Below, one piece after another: positions 1-6,896 of a DNA stretch of 64,000 nucleotides (position 1 is the first letter of the stretch; every line of letters begins with the position of its first letter). The DNA lies in contig CAAGCB010000044.1 in assembly GCA_900768185.1 (NCBI GenBank), positions 136,642-200,641 on the forward strand. The letters are read 5' to 3'. This stretch comes from Alphaproteobacteria bacterium. Its GTDB lineage: Bacteria; Pseudomonadota; Alphaproteobacteria; CAAGCB01; CAG-977. The position numbers were made by a program, and so were the translations under genes. Under the pieces are notes generated by a model. The model worked only from the letters and a program-made list of their open reading frames with translations, did no database searches and was not told the origin of the DNA.

Positions 1-1
1 C

Positions 2-88
2 GATATGGTTTGGAAACGTCCCGCGAAATCCCGCGAAAAGCTGAACGCGGCGGCGGCGGTGCTTCTGCAAAACAGGGGCGGTCGCTAA
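2..88 (+). CDS. C-terminal end of a truncated gene, product unknown
   Basis: The window opens inside a reading frame that gives 28 residues and stops with TAA at 86-88. The visible tail is basic and alanine-rich (KRPAKSREKL, then AAAAVLLQNRGGR). I do not recognise the family from so little sequence. The frame is supported only by being open to the window edge and by a good promoter starting just after the stop, so it is tentative. Confidence 0.35.
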   Translation, partial: DMVWKRPAKSREKLNAAAAVLLQNRGGR

Positions 89-94
89 AAACCG

Positions 95-123
95 TTGAAG
101 TGGCGGACGTTATCCTTTAAAAT
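95..123 (+). promoter_or_regulatory. Predicted sigma70-type promoter for the SMI1/KNR4-like gene and queA
   Basis: TTGAAG (95-100) and TAAAAT (118-123) are separated by 17 bases, close to the housekeeping consensus. The site lies about 40 bases upstream of the ATG at 161. It is predicted from sequence alone. Confidence 0.5.
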
Positions 124-160
124 ACGTCCCAATGTTCACTTTAATACTGCTTAGGAAAAA

Positions 161-604
161 ATGATGATCGAAGATATTCTGAAACAGCTGTCCAAAGACG
201 AAGGCGCCATGATTGTTCGTCCCGCTTCCAGCAAGGATTTGGCGCAGTGTCAAAAAGATATGGCGGAAATCGGCTTGCCGCCCGTTCCGCACGGCTATAT
301 CGATTTTCTGCGCGACGTTAACGGTTTCGCATGGAACGGCATTGAATTTTTCAGCACCGATCAGGTGACGGATCCCGAATCCGGCTATACTTTGAACGAC
401 ATCGTCACCGCGAACGAGGATTTCGCCGATTACGGCGACGATTTGGAAGGATTCGTTTTGCTGGGACGCGCCGATGACGATTTGTACGTCTATAACGTCG
501 CGAACGAAAAATACGAAGTGCTGGATTTCACGGGACACGACGTGATGGAAGATTACGACACTTTCGACGCGATGTTTGAAGGCGTCGTTTCCCCGCGCAT
601 GTGA
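161..604 (+). CDS. YrhA/SMI1-KNR4 (SUKH) family protein
   Basis: This 147-residue acidic, soluble protein resembles the SMI1/KNR4 (SUKH) fold family, close to the YrhA type. Supporting features are the early GLPPVPHGYIDFLRDVNGF segment, the central IEFFSTDQV strand, and the late GRADDDLYVYNV segment, which matches the typical 'gdg.yyvyd' part of the fold. SUKH proteins are often immunity or regulatory partners, but there is no toxin gene next to it, so its role here is open. An AGGA at 153-156 precedes two adjacent ATG codons (161 and 164); either could be used. queA follows 10 bases after its stop, so the two are probably co-transcribed. Confidence 0.7.
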   Translation: MMIEDILKQLSKDEGAMIVRPASSKDLAQCQKDMAEIGLPPVPHGYIDFLRDVNGFAWNGIEFFSTDQVTDPESGYTLNDIVTANEDFADYGDDLEGFVLLGRADDDLYVYNVANEKYEVLDFTGHDVMEDYDTFDAMFEGVVSPRM

Positions 605-614
605 TTAAAAAAAC

Positions 615-1673
615 GTGCTGGTAACTGATTTCGATTTTGATTTGCCGCGGGAACGGATCGCTTCGCGTCCCGCGGAACCGCGCGAATCGGCAAAGCTGTT
701 GCACGTCTGTCCGCCCGACGTGTTCACGGACGGGCATATTTCGGATTTTCCGAATCTGTTGCGTCCCGACGATTTGCTGGTGTTCAACGATACGCGCGTT
801 ATTCCCGCCCGCCTGTTCGGTCGACGGGGCGACGCCGCGATCGAAGCCACGCTGTTCAAATCGGTCGGACTGAATCAGTGGGAGGCTTTGATTAAAAACG
901 CGCGCCGCCTGCGTGAAAACGATGTCGTGCGCTTTTATCCGCCGAACAATCCCGATGCCGACGCTTTGGAAGCCAAAGTGCTGGGGCGGGGCGAAGACGG
1001 CGCGACGGTCGTTCTGGAATTTCTGATCGATCCGTCGCATTTGTTCGCATCGCTGGAAAAGTACGGCGTCATGCCTCTGCCGCCTTATATTCATCGTGAA
1101 AAAACGGGGTACGAAGACGACAAGCGCAACTATCAGACCGTGTACGCCAAACACGACGGGGCGGTCGCGGCGCCGACGGCGGGGTTGCATTTTACCGAAA
1201 AATTGCTGGCGAAAATCGATTCGATGGGGATTGAAAACGTGAAAATCACGCTGCATGTCGGCGGCGGCACGTTCCTGCCCGTCAAAGCGTCCGATACCAA
1301 AGACCATGTCATGCACGCCGAATACGGGCATATTTCTCCCGAAAACGCAGAAATCATCACGCGGGCGAAACACGCCGGACGCCGGATTGTTTCAATCGGG
1401 ACGACGGCTTTGCGTTTGCTGGAAAGCGCGGCGGACGAAACGGGGACGGTTCATTCGTTCAACCGCGAAACGTCGATTTTCATCACGCCGGGGTACGCGT
1501 TCAAAGCGGTTGACGCTTTGTTCACGAATTTTCATTTGCCGTGTTCGACTTTGTTTATGCTGGTTTGCGCTTTTTCGGGCGTTGATTGCATGAAATCCGC
1601 CTATAAACACGCGATTGAATCGGAATATCGCTTTTTTTCCTACGGCGACGCGTGTTTTTTGGAAAAGAAGTAA
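615..1673 (+). CDS. queA: S-adenosylmethionine:tRNA ribosyltransferase-isomerase QueA
   Basis: QueA transfers and isomerises the ribosyl part of S-adenosylmethionine onto 7-aminomethyl-7-deazaguanine in tRNA, giving epoxyqueuosine. The 352 residues cover the full family length. The start MLVTDFDFDLPRERIASRPAEPR is characteristic, as are FNDTRVIPARL, APTAGLHFTE, the glycine-rich HVGGGTFLPV and TNFHLPCSTLFMLV. The start is a GTG at 615, because the conserved N-terminus begins exactly there. The gene sits 10 bases after the SMI1/KNR4-like gene. tgt, the frequent partner, is not next to it. Confidence 0.96.
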   Translation: MLVTDFDFDLPRERIASRPAEPRESAKLLHVCPPDVFTDGHISDFPNLLRPDDLLVFNDTRVIPARLFGRRGDAAIEATLFKSVGLNQWEALIKNARRLRENDVVRFYPPNNPDADALEAKVLGRGEDGATVVLEFLIDPSHLFASLEKYGVMPLPPYIHREKTGYEDDKRNYQTVYAKHDGAVAAPTAGLHFTEKLLAKIDSMGIENVKITLHVGGGTFLPVKASDTKDHVMHAEYGHISPENAEIITRAKHAGRRIVSIGTTALRLLESAADETGTVHSFNRETSIFITPGYAFKAVDALFTNFHLPCSTLFMLVCAFSGVDCMKSAYKHAIESEYRFFSYGDACFLEKK

Positions 1674-1690
1674 ATAAAATCCGATTTTAC

Positions 1691-1719
1691 TTGAATAAGT
1701 GAAAAAATAATTTTATAAA
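1691..1719 (+). promoter_or_regulatory. Predicted strong promoter for the MucR-type regulator
   Basis: TTGAAT (1691-1696) and TATAAA (1714-1719) have a 17-base spacer and lie in a very AT-rich stretch between queA and the regulator gene. MucR/Ros proteins bind AT-rich DNA and often repress their own promoter, so self-regulation through this segment is a reasonable inference. Confidence 0.6.
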
Positions 1720-1751
1720 TATCCCTGTAACATTCAAATCAGGAGTTTCAA

Positions 1752-2168
1752 ATGTCTGAACCTATCACAAACGAAGATCTGCTGGCTTTCACGACGGAGA
1801 TCGTTTCTTCCCACGTTTCCAACAACGAAACCGCCGCGGCTGATTTGCCCAAACTGATCGCCGACGTTTATTGCGCTCTGGCGACCGTCAACGCGCCTGC
1901 GGAACCCGAATCCGAACGCTTGCAGCCCGCCGTTCCCGTTAAAAAATCCGTTTTCCCCGATTATATCGTTTGTCTGGAAGACGGTAAAAAGCTGAAAATG
2001 CTGAAACGTCATTTGAAAACGGCGTACAACATGACGCCCGATGAATACCGCGCCCGCTGGGGCTTGCCCGCCGATTATCCGATGGTCGCGCCGAATTACG
2101 CCGAACGCCGTTCGGGATTGGCGAAAAAAATCGGTCTGGGAATGCGGAACAGAAAAAATAAAGAATAA
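1752..2168 (+). CDS. MucR/Ros family zinc-finger transcriptional regulator
   Basis: A 138-residue protein of the MucR/Ros family, the alphaproteobacterial regulators that bind AT-rich DNA through a single prokaryotic zinc finger and control exopolysaccharide, motility or virulence genes. The family layout is clear: an N-terminal helical oligomerisation part (about 1-60), then the finger around residues 75-95 with CLEDGKKLKMLKRHLKTAY, where Cys, Asp and His ligands are visible, followed by MTPDEYRARWGLPADYPMVAPNYA. The C-terminus is basic. Monocistronic, with its own promoter upstream and a hairpin terminator just after the stop. The target genes cannot be read from the window. Confidence 0.93.
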   Translation: MSEPITNEDLLAFTTEIVSSHVSNNETAAADLPKLIADVYCALATVNAPAEPESERLQPAVPVKKSVFPDYIVCLEDGKKLKMLKRHLKTAYNMTPDEYRARWGLPADYPMVAPNYAERRSGLAKKIGLGMRNRKNKE

Positions 2169-2173
2169 TTCCA

Positions 2174-2206
2174 AAAGGCATTACCGAAAGTAATGCCTTT
2201 TTTCTT
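2174..2206 (+). terminator. Rho-independent terminator after the MucR-type gene
   Basis: A perfect 12-base-pair stem (AAAAGGCATTAC at 2174-2185, GTAATGCCTTTT at 2191-2202) with a CGAAA loop and a T-rich tail. It begins 5 bases after the regulator's stop codon. Confidence 0.88.
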
Positions 2207-2248
2207 TTGAAACGCGGCTTTGGTTTTTCATTTAAAAAAGGGCGGAAC

Positions 2249-2692
2249 ATGACCGCGAACGAACCGTTTTGGAAAACGAAACAGCTGTCCGAAATGACGG
2301 CGGAAGAATGGGAATCGCTGTGCGACGGGTGCGGCAAATGCTGTTTGGAAAAGGTCGTTTTTGAAGACGACGGATCACTGGCGTTCACTAATATCGCGTG
2401 CAAGTTGCTGGATCGGACGACATGCCGTTGCTGGCATTATAAACACCGTGAACGCTATGTTCCCGAATGCAAGCGCATTACGCCCGAAACGCTGCAATAT
2501 TACTACTGGCTGCCGAAAACGTGCGCCTACCGCCTGTTGAACGAAGGAAAGCCGTTGCCTTCGTGGCACCCGTTGGTTACGGGAACGCCGATGAGCGTTC
2601 ATCTGGCGAACATGTCTGCGTCGGGACGGTGCGTTTCCCCTAAACCGGAAGATGAATATCAGGATTACATCGTCGAATGGGACGATTTATGA
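2249..2692 (+). CDS. YcgN-type (UPF0260) cysteine-cluster protein
   Basis: A 147-residue protein of the YcgN/UPF0260 family, whose members carry a zinc/iron-chelating CxxCxxCC-type cluster and have no settled biochemical function. The N-terminal FWKTKQLSEMTAEEWESLCDG block is followed by CDGCGKCC, then further cysteines in FTNIACKLLD and CRCW, and the tail GRCVSP. I chose ATG 2249, preceded by an AAGGGCGG segment, because the earlier in-frame ATG at 2207 lies on the terminator tail and adds residues not typical of the family. It overlaps the next gene by an ATGA. Confidence 0.9.
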   Translation: MTANEPFWKTKQLSEMTAEEWESLCDGCGKCCLEKVVFEDDGSLAFTNIACKLLDRTTCRCWHYKHRERYVPECKRITPETLQYYYWLPKTCAYRLLNEGKPLPSWHPLVTGTPMSVHLANMSASGRCVSPKPEDEYQDYIVEWDDL

Positions 2693-3396
2693 CCGATTGT
2701 TCGTCAATCGTCATTTTGTACGAGGGACGCGAAATCGCCGTCGCGGTAGCGCGCAATCCGCGCGCCAAACGCGTTCGTCTGAAGATTGACCGCAAAACGC
2801 GCCGCGCCGAATTGATTTTGCCGAAACGGGCGTCGTTGAACGCGGCGGCGGCTTTTGCGGCGTCCAAAGTTGCTTGGATTGCGGAACAGATGAAAAAGCT
2901 GCCGGAAAAGCGCGTTTTTTGCGACGGGCTGTCGTTGACTTTTTTGGGTCAAGAGGTCGTAATTCATCATTCTCCGATGGCGAAAAGAGGCGTCTGGCTG
3001 GACGGCGGCGTCGTTTGGGTGTCGGGGCGGGCGGAACATTTGGCGCGCAGGACGCGCGATTTTTTCAAAAGCGAATTTGCCGTCTACGCATTGAAACGGG
3101 CGCGCGAAACCGCGGTGAAAACGGGCGGAAAAGTCGTCGGGCTGACCGTTCGGGACACGACGTCGCGCTGGGGCAGCTGTTCCAAAGACGGACGTTTGAA
3201 CCTGTCATGGCGGTTGGGGCTGGCGCCGTTGTTCGTTGCCGATTACGTTATCGCGCACGAGGTCGCGCATCTGTGCCAGATGAATCATTCCGCGGCGTTT
3301 TGGGCGGTTGTCGCCGATCTTTGTCCCGATTTTAAAAAAGCCGAGGCGTGGCTGAAAAAAAACGCCGCCGTCCTGTACAGTTACGATATCGCCTGA
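2689..3396 (+). CDS. YgjP-like (DUF45/M48-type) zinc metallopeptidase-fold protein
   Basis: A 235-residue member of the YgjP/DUF45 family, predicted metal-dependent hydrolases related to SprT/M48 peptidases. The zinc motif is HEVAHLCQMNHSAAFW near residue 190, preceded by the family signature TSRWGSCSKDGRLNLSWRL. The start at 2689 overlaps the previous stop as ATGA, which implies translational coupling; a start at 2677 is also possible. Its last 16 bases overlap the convergent AnmK-like gene. Substrate unknown. Confidence 0.88.
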   Translation: MTDCSSIVILYEGREIAVAVARNPRAKRVRLKIDRKTRRAELILPKRASLNAAAAFAASKVAWIAEQMKKLPEKRVFCDGLSLTFLGQEVVIHHSPMAKRGVWLDGGVVWVSGRAEHLARRTRDFFKSEFAVYALKRARETAVKTGGKVVGLTVRDTTSRWGSCSKDGRLNLSWRLGLAPLFVADYVIAHEVAHLCQMNHSAAFWAVVADLCPDFKKAEAWLKKNAAVLYSYDIA

Positions 3397-4757
3397 CGAC
3401 GGGAATCTTTCGCGGCGCGGCTGAACACGGCGGGGCGGGCGGGATTAGGGATCAAATCCTTGGTGCCGAAACGGTTGAAAAGCTTTAACAGCAGGCAGTC
3501 TTTCACATCGGGCGGCAGGACATAGACGCCCGCGACAGTCGGGGATTTTGCGCCCGTCGATTGCGGAAAACTGAACGGTTCGCCAGTGATGCGGCAACGC
3601 GCCATATCGGCGAAAATCCGCGCTTCCATATAGGTGCCGTCATAGCCGTATCGCGCTGAAATCCCGATCGCCGGCGGGGCGGCGAGGCGGTCGCGCGTTT
3701 TGGCAAAGGCGGCGGCGTGACGGGGCAGGACGACGCCCCGACCGTCGAACAATCCTTTGAAATCGCTTAAACAAAGCGGATTTTTCCAGCCCCCGCCGAA
3801 CAGCAGGAACGCTTTGGGAAATTCAACCGTTTCAGGTATGAACGACAGCGTTGCGAAAAACGCGTATGCCGCCAGATATTCAACCGTGCGCAAAGTGTTT
3901 TCGAAACCGTATTCGGCGCAAAAGCCGTTCAGGTCTTTGGCGTAGCGCGCGGGGTCTGACGATTTCGGCGGGTGTTTTTCCAAAAAATTATCGCCGTCCG
4001 CCGTTCGGGCGACCGAAACGAACAGCTTTTCCAACAATTCGGGGACGACGCGTCCTTTTGCGCCGTGTTTGCCGTCAATGTCGCAAGCGTCGTGCGTGTT
4101 TTGACGCGCCAGCATGTCGGCGAAATGATTGAACGGTCCCGCGTCCCAGCCGATTGTCGCGTCCGAACCGTCCTCAAACCGGGAAACGACGGCGATGTTG
4201 CCCGTGTTGCCCGCGTTGCAGAATGCGACGGGAAAAACGCCTTTCGCATGCAAATCGGCGGCGATGTGGCGATTGTGCGCCGGAGCCAGCGGCGCGCCTT
4301 CGCCTCCTTTTAAAATGTCGTCGGAACGGAAATCGTAAATCACGGGCAGTCCCGTCAGCGCCGCCAGTTGTTCCGCGTCGGCGGTCTGCAACGTGTATGG
4401 CGCGCGGTTTCCAGCGACGGACGGCGGAAAGTGATCCAGCGTCTGACCGTGCCACCCGATCGCGGCAATATCGGATTTCGGAAAGCTCAATCCGGCGCAA
4501 AGGCTGTTCACGGCGCGGGCGACCAGCCGCGTGTATTCGTTTGAAACGCCGATGAAAAAATCGTTTCCGTGCAAAAAGGCGACATCGCCTTCGTGTTCGG
4601 CTATTTGACGGCGCAGGATCAAAAATTCGTCGCGCAACCGTCGGGGATAAGGTACGGTGACGGCGTTCAAATCGCGTATTCGTCCGCCGTCGAATTCGGT
4701 CAGAACGGCATCGACGGCGTCCAGCGAATTACCCGTCATCACCCCGACGGTAATCAT
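3381..4757 (-). CDS. anmK: Anhydro-N-acetylmuramic acid kinase-like protein, long form
   Basis: AnmK phosphorylates and opens 1,6-anhydro-MurNAc during peptidoglycan recycling, giving MurNAc-6-phosphate. Sugar-kinase motifs are visible: MTGNSLDAVDAVL at the N-terminus (MSGTSLDG in the classic enzyme), GWHGQTLDH, GGEGAPLAPAHNRHI, IGWDAGPFNHF with the presumed catalytic Asp, and LLFGGGWKNPL. At 458 residues it is clearly longer than the roughly 370 of the E. coli enzyme, with extra sequence in the middle and at the C-terminus. Several glycine motifs deviate (GNTGNI instead of the usual GGIANL). An AmpG-like permease at 28946-30208 would feed the same pathway. Family membership is fairly sure; exact substrate less so. 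Confidence 0.8.
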   Translation of the reverse strand: MITVGVMTGNSLDAVDAVLTEFDGGRIRDLNAVTVPYPRRLRDEFLILRRQIAEHEGDVAFLHGNDFFIGVSNEYTRLVARAVNSLCAGLSFPKSDIAAIGWHGQTLDHFPPSVAGNRAPYTLQTADAEQLAALTGLPVIYDFRSDDILKGGEGAPLAPAHNRHIAADLHAKGVFPVAFCNAGNTGNIAVVSRFEDGSDATIGWDAGPFNHFADMLARQNTHDACDIDGKHGAKGRVVPELLEKLFVSVARTADGDNFLEKHPPKSSDPARYAKDLNGFCAEYGFENTLRTVEYLAAYAFFATLSFIPETVEFPKAFLLFGGGWKNPLCLSDFKGLFDGRGVVLPRHAAAFAKTRDRLAAPPAIGISARYGYDGTYMEARIFADMARCRITGEPFSFPQSTGAKSPTVAGVYVLPPDVKDCLLLKLFNRFGTKDLIPNPARPAVFSRAAKDSRRQAIS

Positions 4758-4769
4758 GTCCGCGTTCCT

Positions 4770-5609
4770 TTATTTCAACGGCAGGGGGGTGACTTTGTAC
4801 TGTCCGGGGGCTAGCTTCGGCGTATCGGTTTTGACGCCGTATTCCTCTTTGATTTTACCGGTCGCCGTTGTCGGCTGTCTGGGCGTTTCGGGATATTTGG
4901 GCAAGACGTACTTTTTCGGATCGGACGGGAAAGCGTTTTTCTGGAAACGCATCAGCATGTATCCCGTGCCGCCGCCATAGGCGGGACCCGCGACGCCGAA
5001 CGAATAGTTCGCGCCGATGACGCCATAGTCCAAATCGACGTAATCAATCGCGAACACGCTGGAAATCATGGAATCCGACGTTGTCGTGAATTTACAGACG
5101 TACCCCGTGTCCTCCATCAGCACATAGTCGGGGGATTTGACGAACAGCGCGTTGGTCGAACTGATGCAGGCGGGACGAACGGCGTTGTAGTGCATGTTGT
5201 AATCCAGCGACACGTTGATAATCTGTTCGGCTTTACGCAGTTTTACGCTGAGAATTTTAGCGGAATCGATAACGACGGTTGCGGGGGTGACGCCCGCTTT
5301 GATATTGAATTGGACGTAGTTTTCGAAACACATTCTGGTGTTCGGATCCGCGTCGCAGATTAAAACGGTTGAATCCAGATTGTTGTCAAACAGGTTCAAC
5401 AGACTGTTGTACATAAATTCGCGCGTCATGTTCGTGCGCGCGGGGGCGCATTGTTGGGAACGGCACACGATGACCGAAGACGGCGCCTTGGGTGTGACGA
5501 TGGTGCGCTGAGTGAACGGGTCTGGCAATCCCGCCGAACATGCGGCGATTGACGCCGCCGCCGTCGCGGCAAGCAACTGTTTGAAACCGAATTGAAACCG
5601 TGTGCGCAC
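4770..5609 (-). CDS. Predicted lipoprotein of unknown function
   Basis: A 279-residue protein with a lipoprotein signal: basic start, hydrophobic stretch, and a lipobox ending IAAC (Cys near residue 24). The mature part has several cysteines (ICDADPNTRMCFENY; RPACISS; GYVCKF) that may form disulfides in the periplasm. The C-terminal third is rich in Gly, Tyr and Pro. I do not recognise a family. The start is a GTG at 5609, backed by AGAGG upstream and by the signal peptide. It lies 12 bases upstream of the AnmK-like gene in the same direction, so the two are probably transcribed together. Confidence 0.75.
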   Translation of the reverse strand: MRTRFQFGFKQLLAATAAASIAACSAGLPDPFTQRTIVTPKAPSSVIVCRSQQCAPARTNMTREFMYNSLLNLFDNNLDSTVLICDADPNTRMCFENYVQFNIKAGVTPATVVIDSAKILSVKLRKAEQIINVSLDYNMHYNAVRPACISSTNALFVKSPDYVLMEDTGYVCKFTTTSDSMISSVFAIDYVDLDYGVIGANYSFGVAGPAYGGGTGYMLMRFQKNAFPSDPKKYVLPKYPETPRQPTTATGKIKEEYGVKTDTPKLAPGQYKVTPLPLK

Positions 5610-5685
5610 GTTGAACCTCTTTGGTTGAAAAGCTTTTATCCGTTAAAAAATAACAAAACTTTGTTACGAAAAGATAAAGAAAAAA

Positions 5686-6261
5686 TCATTCCTTTGATTT
5701 GTTTTTTGCTTTATCTGCGACCTTTTTCGCACGTTCGATCCGTTTTTTGGCGATCCATTCGTCCGATTTTTCCCGTGAATTGTCCGCCCATCTGGCATCG
5801 AACAAAACCTGATGCTGACGCGCGTAGTCGGGTTCGTTGACAAAGACGTCGCAAACTTCTTCGTTTTTCCGGACGGCGGGTTCGGTCCAGTTGAAAGATC
5901 CGCTGGACACCGAAACGCCGTCGTAAATGCCGACTTTCGTATGCATGATGCGTTTGCGGGAATGTACGCGCAATTCGACGCCGGCGTCCAGCAGATCCCA
6001 GATTTTCGACGATGATCCGCCCGCCTGCGTGCGGTCGGTCAGCACGCGAACCCTGACGCCGCGTTTGTGCGCGTCGATCAGCGCGGCGACCAATCGTTTG
6101 TTGTTGATCGAATAAACCGACACGTCGACGTATTCCCGCGCGCCGTCGATCAATCCGACCAGTTTGTTTTCGCACGCCAATTCGTGCAGGACGACGCCGT
6201 CGGCGCGCGCAAAGGGCGCGAAAAGGCAGAAAACGGACAGAAAAACGAAACGTCTATACAT
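5686..6261 (-). CDS. Secreted phospholipase D-fold protein with one HKD motif
   Basis: A 191-residue protein with an N-terminal signal peptide (cleavage after about residue 20, ...FARADG) and a single PLD catalytic motif, HTKVGIYDGVSVSSGSFNWT. Single-motif PLD proteins of this size, such as the Nuc endonuclease, act as dimers that hydrolyse phosphodiester bonds, so a periplasmic or secreted nuclease is likely. The first half (VDVSVYSINNKRLVAAL, then VRVLTDRTQ) also matches the fold. The tail is highly charged with Lys/Glu. A phospholipase role cannot be ruled out. Confidence 0.86.
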   Translation of the reverse strand: MYRRFVFLSVFCLFAPFARADGVVLHELACENKLVGLIDGAREYVDVSVYSINNKRLVAALIDAHKRGVRVRVLTDRTQAGGSSSKIWDLLDAGVELRVHSRKRIMHTKVGIYDGVSVSSGSFNWTEPAVRKNEEVCDVFVNEPDYARQHQVLFDARWADNSREKSDEWIAKKRIERAKKVADKAKNKSKE

Positions 6262-6307
6262 AAAAAATCCTTTTCACCGTCAAAATATCGGAATTTCGGA
6301 CGAAATA

Positions 6308-6334
6308 AAAGCCCCGTCGTTCAAACGGGGCTTT
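6308..6334 (-). terminator. Rho-independent terminator after grxD
   Basis: A perfect 10-base-pair stem (AAAGCCCCGT at 6308-6317 with ACGGGGCTTT at 6325-6334) and a 7-base loop. On the minus strand it is followed by a T-rich tail and lies just past the glutaredoxin stop codon. Confidence 0.82.
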
Positions 6335-6345
6335 CAAATCCGGAA

Positions 6346-6642
6346 TCAGACGCTTTTCTTTGCGGCGAAACGGGCGATGCCTTCGCTGCTGCCGACAAAA
6401 CGTCCGTCGACGAACATTTGAGGGAAATGGGTGTAATTGGTGAATTGGCGGATTCCGTCAAACAAAGCGGGATCGGACAGAACGTCGACGCTTTTGTACG
6501 CGATGCCCGCGTTGTTCAGAGTCTGCGCCGCCTGCGCCGAAAAACCGCAACGCGGACGGGCGGGCGTTCCTTTCATAAACAAAACGACGTGATTGTCGTT
6601 GACTTCGCGCCGAATCAGCCGAAATGTGTCGTCTTTTGTCAT
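6346..6642 (-). CDS. grxD: Monothiol glutaredoxin of the Grx4/GrxD type
   Basis: A 98-residue monothiol glutaredoxin that would bind and transfer a [2Fe-2S] cluster with glutathione, in iron-sulfur trafficking. The active-site CGFS is at residues 32-35, preceded by FMKGTPARPR. The glutathione-binding part FPQMFVDGRFVGSSEGI is intact. I chose the ATG at 6642, which gives the normal family N-terminus; longer in-frame starts add an Arg-rich stretch not typical of the family. bolA, a common neighbour in alphaproteobacteria, is not visible beside it. Confidence 0.94.
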   Translation of the reverse strand: MTKDDTFRLIRREVNDNHVVLFMKGTPARPRCGFSAQAAQTLNNAGIAYKSVDVLSDPALFDGIRQFTNYTHFPQMFVDGRFVGSSEGIARFAAKKSV

Positions 6643-6777
6643 TATGCAATCCTTTGAAAGAGATGGGGGATATTTGCGCCGCCGTCGACGCCTCTGCCCG
6701 CGCGTCAAAGGCGGGCGAAACTCTTTCGCGTTTTAAAACAAAATAATCATACACCCTGTTCGTCGAAATGAAAAGGC

Positions 6778-6896
6778 TTAATCGTCTAAAACGCGTTCGT
6801 TCGGCAAAGCGGCGGGAACCGTCGCCGGCGCGGACGCGGGAGGATTTCCGGTTTCACCGCCGTTCGGTTCCGCGGGCGTTTCAACCGTTTGTTCCC
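6778..6896 (-). pseudogene. Shifted-frame continuation of the sulfatase-like gene (probable frameshift)
   Basis: After the stop at 6881-6883 the +1 frame stays open to TAA at 6778-6780 and has the same Pro/Glu/Thr-rich character: EQTVETPAEPNGGETGN, then ATVPAALPNERVLDD. Dropping one C from the CCC at 6894-6896 joins the two frames into a 1122-residue protein without any other change. This looks like a sequencing or assembly error, or a recent frameshift, rather than a separate gene. Confidence 0.55.
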
